From assembly GCA_016866335.1 (NCBI GenBank), contig VGMT01000004.1, positions 79,294-117,822 on the forward strand: a DNA stretch of 38,529 nucleotides, read 5' to 3'. Numbering within the stretch: the first letter of the stretch is position 1; every line of letters starts with the position of its first letter. Position numbers and translations under genes: made by a program. Below are positions 32,832 through 38,529 of this stretch, one piece after another. Origin of the DNA: Bacteroidota bacterium (GTDB taxonomy: Bacteria; Bacteroidota; Bacteroidia; CAIKAF01). The notes under the pieces were generated by a model that saw nothing but the letters and a program-made list of their open reading frames with translations, was not told where the DNA came from and did no database searches.

Positions 32832-33767
32832 ATGCGCCTTCCCTTTCTTTTTTTTCTGCTCCTTTCGGCTTTGCCCCTAACCGCACAAGACCAAGAAAAG
32901 CAAAGCACCGAATCCTACATCGAACAGTATGCCGAGGCCGCCATTGAAAACATGAAAAAATCGGGAGTCCCAGCTTCCATTACCCTGGCGCAAGGTATCT
33001 TGGAAAGCGGCTCGGGCAATTCCGACCTGGCCCGCAGCGCTAAAAACCACTTCGGAATCAAATGCCATGCCGGTTGGACCGGCAAAACCTACCACATGGA
33101 CGACGATGCCCCCAACGAATGCTTTCGCTCCTACGACAAGGTGTTGGATTCCTACCGCGACCATGCCGAATTTCTGCGTACCCGCCCCCGTTACGCCTCC
33201 CTTTTTGAACTGCCTATCACCGATTACAAAGCCTGGGCAAATGGACTCAAAGCCGCTGGGTATGCCACCAATCCCCAATACCCCGAACTTCTTATTGGCC
33301 TGATTGAACGCTATTCCTTACACAAATACGACCAACCAGGCGCTTCTATACCCAAAGCCCCTAAAACCGAAACAGAACTAAAACCTGCTGCAGAACCCAA
33401 ACCCAACCCCCGAGTCAATAAAAGCCAGTCGTATCGGTTGGTGTACATCAATGGATTAAGGGCGGTGGAACTGCTGAGCGACTTTGACCGAGCCCTCTTC
33501 AACCAAGCCTTTGAACTCCCAGAACGAAAATGGATGAAGTACAACGAACGCGGACCCAACGACGCTTTAAAAGCAGGCCAAATTGTCTTTTTGGAACCCC
33601 TACGCAATTCGGCCGCCCTTGGAACAAACGAGCATGCCGTTCAGGCAGGCGATACCTGGCATTCCATTGCCCATAAATACGGCATTAAAACCAAAGCCCT
33701 GCTAAAGAAAAACCGCGCCGGAGCCGGAAGTCCTTTGGAAATCGGAACCAAAATACGACTGCGCTAA
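32832..33767 (+). CDS. Secreted glucosaminidase-domain peptidoglycan hydrolase with C-terminal LysM
   Basis: 311 residues with a signal peptide (MRLPFLFFLLLSALPLTAQ, cut after AQ). Next comes a FlgJ/mannosyl-glycoprotein endo-beta-N-acetylglucosaminidase-like domain (about 25-170) with 'ITLAQGILESGSGNSDLARSAKNHFGIKCH', where E58 is the catalytic Glu, and 'CFRSYDKVLDSYRDHAEFLR'. A proline/lysine-rich linker and an intermediate region follow, and the protein ends in a LysM repeat ('HAVQAGDTWHSIAHKYGIKTKALLKKN') that binds peptidoglycan. It likely cuts glycan strands in the periplasm or outside the cell. Same direction as the oligopeptidase, 45 bp upstream of it, but each has its own -7 box. Confidence 0.9.
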   Translation: MRLPFLFFLLLSALPLTAQDQEKQSTESYIEQYAEAAIENMKKSGVPASITLAQGILESGSGNSDLARSAKNHFGIKCHAGWTGKTYHMDDDAPNECFRSYDKVLDSYRDHAEFLRTRPRYASLFELPITDYKAWANGLKAAGYATNPQYPELLIGLIERYSLHKYDQPGASIPKAPKTETELKPAAEPKPNPRVNKSQSYRLVYINGLRAVELLSDFDRALFNQAFELPERKWMKYNERGPNDALKAGQIVFLEPLRNSAALGTNEHAVQAGDTWHSIAHKYGIKTKALLKKNRAGAGSPLEIGTKIRLR

Positions 33768-33800
33768 TCCTGTTTCTGCTAGCCTTGGTTCTGTTTCAAT

Positions 33801-33808
33801 TACCTTTG
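33801..33808 (+). promoter_or_regulatory. -7 box 4 nt upstream of the S9 oligopeptidase ATG
   Basis: TACCTTTG then TTGC then the ATG at 33813. Either the transcript is leaderless or translation begins at the second ATG (33840, MAKQINH), which would leave a short leader. Confidence 0.45.
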
Positions 33809-33812
33809 TTGC

Positions 33813-35858
33813 ATGCCTGATTCATCCGCCTTGCCTCCAATGGCAAAACAGATAAACCATGTCCATACCGAACATGGCATCGAACGCCCCGATCCCTTTT
33901 TTTGGCTAAGAGAACGCGACCACCCCGATGTTTTGGCCTACCTACAGGCCGAAAACGAATACCTGGAACAGCAAATGAATCCCCTGAACGACCTGCGGGA
34001 AACCCTGTTTCAAGAAATGAAAGGCCGCCTAGCCCCCCGCGACAACAGCGTACCCTACCTTAAAGCTGGCTTCTGGTATTACCACCGTTTTGAAGAGGGC
34101 CTAGAACATGCCAAATACTTCCGAAAAAAGGAGGGCTCTGACCACGAACAACTTTTGCTCGATGTTAACGTCGAAGCATTAAACCAACCCTACATTCAAG
34201 AGGCTGGACTCGCCGTTAGTCCCGATGGCCAATACCTGGCCTACGGGCTTGATTTGGTTGGACGAAGGCAATACCGCCTTTTTATAAAGCACATCGACTC
34301 GGGACAGGTGCTGGAACACAGCATCGACGATACCGATGGCAGCTATGCCTGGGCCGCCAACAACCGGCATTTATTTTTTGAACGAAAAGACCCCGAAACC
34401 CTCCGCACCTGCCAGGTGTTTCGAGTAGATACCGCAAGTTCCAATGCCCCGGTTCAGGTGTATTACGAACCCGACGAGACCTTTTATTGCCAGCTGGAAA
34501 AAAGCCGCGATGCACAGGTTATTTTTATTCACAGCCTAAGCACCCAAACCTCTGAAAGCCGATTTATTCACGCCCTTGAACCTGAAGCCGATTTTAAAGT
34601 TCTTAGCCTCCGAAAAACCGATGTGCTCTATTATCCCTGCCACCGTTTTGATCGGTTTTGGATTCTTACCAACCACCAAGCCCTCAATTTTAGACTTATG
34701 TGGGCCGAAGTCTCCAACCCAGACCTAAGCCAATGGAAAGAGGAAATTCCTCATCGACCTCAGGTGTTGATCGAAGCGGCCGAGGCCTTCGCTGATTTTT
34801 TGGTGGTTCAAGAACGAGACCAAGGACTGCAGCGCCTCCGCATCTATCCCTTGAATTCCAACTCCCTTATTGACCATTGTTTGCCTTTCAACGAACAGGT
34901 GTATTCCCTATGGTTGGACGCTAATCCCGAATTTAAGACCCAGGCCATTCGCTTCGGGTACACTTCCCTTACCCGTCCGGTTTCTACACTTGAATACCAC
35001 CTGTTTACAGGAGAAACCTTTGTGCTAAAAGAACAAGAGGTGCAGGGGGGGCACGATGCCGAAGCCTACCTAAGCGAACGGGTTTGGGCCGAATCCCACG
35101 ACGGAGTTCAGGTGCCCATCAGTTTGGTGTACCGAAAAGACCTGTTTAAACCCGAAAACCAGCCTTGCCTGCTGTACGGATATGGCAGCTATGGTATTTC
35201 TTTAGACCCCTGGTTCAGTTCGGCACGCTTGTCGCTCTTAGACCGAGGTTGGGTTTTTGCCATTGCCCACATTCGCGGCGGCCAAGATTTGGGCCGGCAG
35301 TGGTACGAAACCGGGAAAAAACATCTGAAGAAAAACACCTTTTTAGATTTTATTGCCTGCGCTGAAACCCTAGTAAAAAAAGGCTTTGCCGCATCGGGGA
35401 ATGTGCATGCCATGGGCGGAAGTGCCGGAGGCCTCTTGGTTGGCGCCTGCTTAAATATGCGTCCCGATTTATGGAAATCGGTGGTGGCTCAGGTGCCTTT
35501 TGTTGATGTGGTTACTACCATGCTTGATGATAGCATTCCCCTGACCACCGGTGAATACGACGAATGGGGCAATCCCAACGACCCAGCGTATTTTGCCAGC
35601 ATGCTGGAATATTCTCCTTACGATCAAGTTCGGCAAGCCGCCTACCCACCGGTCTTGGTTACTACTGGCTACCACGATTCTCAGGTTCAGTACTGGGAAC
35701 CCGCCAAATGGGTGGCCCGCCTCCGGCAATTGAACCAGGGCATGCCCCAGTTGCTTTTTTACACCGACCTAAACAGCGGGCACGGCGGTCAAAGCGGTAG
35801 GTTTGAACGCCTAAAGGAATTGGCCTTGGAATACGCGTTTTTGATTGGCCGGGGTTGA
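33813..35858 (+). CDS. Oligopeptidase B-like S9A serine peptidase
   Basis: The 681-residue protein is a prolyl-oligopeptidase-family enzyme of the oligopeptidase B (PtrB) type, which cuts short peptides after basic residues. The N-terminal 'DPFFWLRERDHPDVLAYLQAENEY' and a seven-bladed propeller region precede the alpha/beta hydrolase domain. The triad is visible: S537 in 'AMGGSAGGLL', D622 in 'GYHDSQV', H657 in 'SGHGGQSGR'. 'GYGSYGISLDPWFS' and 'HIRGGQDLGRQWYETGK' are typical of the family. No signal peptide is seen, so a cytoplasmic location is likely. The start may be 33813 or 33840. It ends 19 bp from the convergent ATPase gene. Confidence 0.92.
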   Translation: MPDSSALPPMAKQINHVHTEHGIERPDPFFWLRERDHPDVLAYLQAENEYLEQQMNPLNDLRETLFQEMKGRLAPRDNSVPYLKAGFWYYHRFEEGLEHAKYFRKKEGSDHEQLLLDVNVEALNQPYIQEAGLAVSPDGQYLAYGLDLVGRRQYRLFIKHIDSGQVLEHSIDDTDGSYAWAANNRHLFFERKDPETLRTCQVFRVDTASSNAPVQVYYEPDETFYCQLEKSRDAQVIFIHSLSTQTSESRFIHALEPEADFKVLSLRKTDVLYYPCHRFDRFWILTNHQALNFRLMWAEVSNPDLSQWKEEIPHRPQVLIEAAEAFADFLVVQERDQGLQRLRIYPLNSNSLIDHCLPFNEQVYSLWLDANPEFKTQAIRFGYTSLTRPVSTLEYHLFTGETFVLKEQEVQGGHDAEAYLSERVWAESHDGVQVPISLVYRKDLFKPENQPCLLYGYGSYGISLDPWFSSARLSLLDRGWVFAIAHIRGGQDLGRQWYETGKKHLKKNTFLDFIACAETLVKKGFAASGNVHAMGGSAGGLLVGACLNMRPDLWKSVVAQVPFVDVVTTMLDDSIPLTTGEYDEWGNPNDPAYFASMLEYSPYDQVRQAAYPPVLVTTGYHDSQVQYWEPAKWVARLRQLNQGMPQLLFYTDLNSGHGGQSGRFERLKELALEYAFLIGRG

Positions 35859-35877
35859 GGGGAACGGACGAATTTTT

Positions 35878-37182
35878 TTAATCTTTAGAACCAACAAAAT
35901 AAAAAAGGGCATACAATGGAATGTTTGTTAGCCAATCTTCATTCCTGTAATTTGACATAGAGGTTCGGTAGCATCTGATTTCTGGATGTTTAGCAAAAAA
36001 TGTTCTGAGTGATTTAGATCGTAGATTTTCTGATGCTTTTACTTCTAGGGGAACAATGGAATGCCCATGTTCAAAAAGAACATCTATTTCCGCACTTCCA
36101 TTTTGATTGGTCCAATAATGCAGGTTATCCAAATGAAAGGGAAGCAGTTGCTGAATGGCAAATTGTTCGGTGAGTGCCCCTTTAAACTCTTGAAAAAGAA
36201 CATCGTTTTCTAGGATGGTTTTTTCAGATATACCCCCCATAGCGCCCAACAAACCTACGTCCAAATGATAAATTTTAAAGGTGGACACATCTCGATACGA
36301 CTTTAAAGGTTTGGCTACCTTGTTGACGCAATAAATTTTATGAATCAGCCCATAATTTTGAAGCCAATCTATGGCAATTTCGTAATCCCTGGCACGGGCG
36401 CCTGTTCGAAGTACATTGTAAATAAACTTCTTGTTTTCTTTCGATAGCTGGCTTAATACATTGTTCCAGACCAAGCTGATCTTCTGAATGATTGCCCCAG
36501 GGGCATGCTTCGCAAAATCAAGCTCATACGATTTTAAAATGGAATTCTGAATTTTCCGAACCTCAGGATAGCTAGATTTTTCAGTAAAGGCAGATACGGC
36601 CTCGGGCATGCCCCCAACGAAAAAATACTGTTTCAGCAAGTGTATGAATTCTTCCTTTAAAAATGCAATCGCATCCCAATCGCCAGAATAAACAAGTTCT
36701 GCTAAATCCGTTCGATTTTTGGCTTTTAAAAATTCATCGAAGCTGAGTGGAAAAACAAATTGAAAATCCACTTTGCCCACAGGGAACGATGTTTTTTGAG
36801 AAATGGTGATTCCCATGAGCGAACCCGCCGCAACAATATGCAAATCGGGCATTTCCTCATGGAAATACTTCAAAGAAGTTAAGCCGCCGCCGGCTTCTTG
36901 AATTTCATCTAAAATCAACAATGTTCGCCCCGCTTGAATTTTTTGCTGAGTCTGAATTTCAATGAGTTTAATGATTCGTTCGGGGTTATAATCTCCTTCA
37001 AAAAGCGTGATTAACTTCGCCTCTTTTTCAAAATTCACATACACGTAGTTTTCAAAATGCAATTCCCCCAGCGACTTCATAAGCCAGGTTTTACCCACTT
37101 GCCGGGCTCCGAACAACAACAAAGGTTTCCTATGCGCGGCTTCCTTCCACTGCAGCAGTTTTATCATTAAGTTTCGCTCCAT
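35878..37182 (-). CDS. AAA_14/DUF4143 ATPase
   Basis: The 434-residue protein has an N-terminal AAA-type ATPase with Walker A 'GARQVGKT' (residues 25-32) and Walker B 'LLILDEIQEAG', a sensor-like 'HIVAAGSLMGI', and a C-terminal DUF4143 domain. In that domain 'SAEIDVLFEHGHSIVPLEVKAS' has the D...ExK pattern of the PD-(D/E)XK nuclease fold. Such proteins are numerous and mobile in Bacteroidota and archaea; their role is unknown, with a DNA-related function or a toxin-like role suggested by the fold. It has its own TACATTTG box 19 nt upstream and sits behind a 32-bp tandem repeat array and repeat copy D, consistent with an acquired cassette. Confidence 0.85.
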   Translation of the reverse strand: MERNLMIKLLQWKEAAHRKPLLLFGARQVGKTWLMKSLGELHFENYVYVNFEKEAKLITLFEGDYNPERIIKLIEIQTQQKIQAGRTLLILDEIQEAGGGLTSLKYFHEEMPDLHIVAAGSLMGITISQKTSFPVGKVDFQFVFPLSFDEFLKAKNRTDLAELVYSGDWDAIAFLKEEFIHLLKQYFFVGGMPEAVSAFTEKSSYPEVRKIQNSILKSYELDFAKHAPGAIIQKISLVWNNVLSQLSKENKKFIYNVLRTGARARDYEIAIDWLQNYGLIHKIYCVNKVAKPLKSYRDVSTFKIYHLDVGLLGAMGGISEKTILENDVLFQEFKGALTEQFAIQQLLPFHLDNLHYWTNQNGSAEIDVLFEHGHSIVPLEVKASENLRSKSLRTFFAKHPEIRCYRTSMSNYRNEDWLTNIPLYALFYFVGSKD

Positions 37183-37201
37183 TTGTACGGACTTTGCTTC
37201 T

Positions 37202-37209
37202 CAAATGTA
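37202..37209 (-). promoter_or_regulatory. -7 box for the AAA_14/DUF4143 ATPase
   Basis: TACATTTG on the minus strand, 19 nt before the ATG at 37182, matches TAnnTTTG. It directly abuts the tandem repeat array. Confidence 0.5.
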
Positions 37210-37221
37210 CAAAAGTCCCTC

Positions 37222-37337
37222 GACTTTCTGGCAACCTTGCCATTTTCTCGTACGACTTTTTGGCAATCCTGCCATTTTCTCGTACGACTTTTTGGCAAGC
37301 CCGCCATTTTTCCTCAGGACTTTCCGGCATTTCCGCC
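37222..37337. repeat. 32-bp tandem repeat array, about 3.6 copies
   Basis: Units at 37222-37253, 37254-37285 and 37286-37317 and a partial unit from 37318. Each begins GACTTT and contains an inverted repeat around TGGCAA...TGCCA; the first two end in TTTTCTCGTAC. There are no spacers, so this is not a CRISPR array. It lies between the ATPase promoter and repeat copy D. The unit length is not a multiple of three, which argues against a coding repeat. Confidence 0.85.
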
Positions 37338-37366
37338 CCATTTGAATCCAGTTGCCTTTTAAAACC

Positions 37367-37520
37367 AAGCCGCCCGCGGCAGGGATTGACGAGGCTACCC
37401 CGCAAGGCCTGAAACGGAAGCCGGCCCCCGACCGGCAGAGCGACGCGAGGAGCTACTGCCGGGCAAGGGCTGGCCCGTTTTCAGGCTGCGGAGTTGCCCG
37501 GAAAGCCCGGCTGCCGCCCC
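37367..37520 (-). repeat. GC-rich structured dispersed repeat, copy D
   Basis: About 154 bp in the minus orientation (GGGCTTTC at about 37500-37507, TCAATCCCTGCCGC at about 37376-37389). Plus-strand stems: GCCTGAAACGG (37407-37417) with CCGTTTTCAGGC (37475-37486), and the tip CCGGCAG-AGC (37432-37441), loop GACGCGAGGA, GCT-A-CTGCCGG (37452-37462). Stem sequences differ from the other copies but pairing and the loop pattern GACnnnAGGA persist. Unlike copies A-C it is not behind a sense gene: it lies between the divergent ATPase and aspS genes. Confidence 0.8.
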
Positions 37521-37560
37521 ACACTAACATCTATACAGCACACACATCTGTTCGCTGTAC

Positions 37561-37591
37561 TTTGACATCAACCCGCCCTTGCTTACCTTTG
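37561..37591 (+). promoter_or_regulatory. Promoter of aspS
   Basis: TTTG (37561-37564), a spacer of exactly 19 nt, and TACCTTTG (37584-37591) match the Bacteroidota consensus TTTG-N19-TAnnTTTG without a mismatch; the aspS ATG follows 17 nt later. Confidence 0.75.
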
Positions 37592-37608
37592 TGCCTAACT
37601 TGCCCACC

Positions 37609-38529
37609 ATGTATAGAACACACACCTGCGGAGAATTGCGCCTAGCCAACGTTGGCACAGAAGTTACCCTGAGCGGTTGGGTGCAACGCAACCGAGATCT
37701 GGGCGGAATGACCTTCGTTGACCTGCGCGATCGGTACGGAATTACCCAACTTTCTTTTAACCTCGAGGCCCGCCCCGAACTCACCGAACAAGCCCGAAAA
37801 CTGGGCCGGGAATTTGTGCTGCAAGTCAGCGGTACCGTTACCGAACGCGAAAGCAAAAACCCCGGAATGCCCACCGGCGATATCGAAATTCGGGTTACCC
37901 AGCTGCAAATTCTAAATGCCAGCGAAACACCTCCATTTACCATTGAAGAGCACAGCGATGGCGGTGACGAACTGCGGATGAAGTACCGCTACCTAGACCT
38001 GCGCCGCCCCAGCCTTCAGCGCCAAATTATGCTCAGGCACAACACTGCCCAGGCCGTTCGAAACTACCTGAACTCGGCCAGTTTCATGGAAATTGAAACC
38101 CCATTTTTGATCCGCTCAACCCCCGAAGGCGCTCGCGATTTTGTGGTGCCCAGCCGTATGCAAGCCGGTCAATTTTACGCCCTGCCCCAATCGCCTCAAA
38201 CCTTTAAGCAGCTGCTCATGGTGTCGGGCTACGACCGCTATTACCAAATTGTGCGGTGCTTCCGCGACGAAGATTTACGCTCAGACCGGCAGCCTGAATT
38301 CACTCAAATTGATTGCGAAATGGCTTTCGTGGACCGAGAAGATGTGCTCGCCACCTTCGAAGGTTTGCTGCGCCACGTTTTTAAACAGGTAAAAGGCATT
38401 GAATTGCCCGAGTTCCTGCGCCTGTCGTACGACGAAGCCATGGAACGCTATGGCTCCGACAAACCCGACCTGCGTTTTGGCATGGAAATACACGATGTAA
38501 CTCTGCTTACCCGAAACGGGGCGTTCCCC
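37609..38529 (+). CDS. aspS: Aspartate--tRNA ligase (AspS), 3' end outside window
   Basis: The first 307 residues of AspRS, which charges tRNA-Asp. The N-terminal OB-fold anticodon-binding domain is seen in '[26 protein letters not shown]'. The class II core begins with '[14 protein letters not shown]', motif 2 regions '[12 protein letters not shown]', '[19 protein letters not shown]' and '[26 protein letters not shown]'. Start at 37609 gives the usual [11 protein letters not shown]-terminus. The catalytic C-terminus and GAD domain region run past the window end. Transcribed from a perfect consensus promoter 17 nt upstream. Confidence 0.96.
   Translation, partial: MYRTHTCGELRLANVGTEVTLSGWVQRNRDLGGMTFVDLRDRYGITQLSFNLEARPELTEQARKLGREFVLQVSGTVTERESKNPGMPTGDIEIRVTQLQILNASETPPFTIEEHSDGGDELRMKYRYLDLRRPSLQRQIMLRHNTAQAVRNYLNSASFMEIETPFLIRSTPEGARDFVVPSRMQAGQFYALPQSPQTFKQLLMVSGYDRYYQIVRCFRDEDLRSDRQPEFTQIDCEMAFVDREDVLATFEGLLRHVFKQVKGIELPEFLRLSYDEAMERYGSDKPDLRFGMEIHDVTLLTRNGAFP

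Noticed and set aside
37222-37337. Regular 32-bp repeats that might be a CRISPR array
   Set aside because: The units are contiguous without spacers and no cas gene is nearby; it is a simple tandem array.
37130-37405. A 91-codon minus-strand frame across the tandem repeats
   Set aside because: It overlaps the start of the ATPase gene in another frame, its length comes from the repeats, and the unit length is not a multiple of three. No known domain is seen.

Overview
The window comes from a member of the Bacteroidota. Evidence: a gliding/type IX secretion gene set (gldJ, a PorP/SprF-like gene, porU, porV, porX), an FtsZ ending in a Bacteroidota-type 'NNSFLHD.VD' tail, an absence of clear Shine-Dalgarno sequences, and many start regions carrying the Bacteroidota -7 promoter box TAnnTTTG. 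The GldJ homologue points towards Flavobacteriia-like or other gliding lineages, but the order cannot be fixed from the sequence alone.

Layout. 1-4810: end of the division/cell-wall cluster (murC-ftsQ-ftsA-ftsZ) and tRNA-His. 4828-6897: methyltransferase and thioesterase on the minus strand, then two apparently decayed genes: a copper ATPase reduced to its two ends, and a DUF983 gene cut by an in-frame stop. 6967-14973: type IX secretion locus, with gldJ and a porP-like gene divergent from porU-porV. 15017-16971: a GC-rich structured repeat, then an IS1634-family insertion sequence flanked by 75-bp direct repeats. 17566-19158: a DUF1295 membrane enzyme, a second GC-rich repeat and a small membrane-anchored protein. 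19168-22384: minus-strand operon porX-tsaE-ald-hypothetical. 22492-29532: plus-strand operon of HD hydrolase, lpxD, lpxC, fabZ, ABC ATPase, efp, a second lpxD and a SpoIIE-type phosphatase. 29539-33767: MBL-fold protein without its metal ligands, phosphoribosyltransferase, third GC-rich repeat, membrane protein, and glucosaminidase-LysM protein. 33813-38529: S9 oligopeptidase, AAA/DUF4143 ATPase with 32-bp tandem repeats upstream, fourth GC-rich repeat, and the start of aspS.

How the genes fit together. The division genes act in septum formation. GldJ, PorU, PorV and PorP/SprF are outer-membrane or periplasmic parts of type IX secretion and gliding, and PorX is its two-component regulator. 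LpxD, LpxC and FabZ supply lipid A and its hydroxyacyl chains, but lpxA is not in the cluster and LpxC and FabZ are separate although usually fused in this phylum.

The most unusual signal is a family of four dispersed elements of about 150 bp (15017, 18605, 31089, 37367). They share end motifs (GGGCTTTC ... TCAATCCCT) and a loop motif, while their stems differ in sequence but keep base pairing. Three of the four lie 16-44 nt downstream of a gene in the sense orientation.
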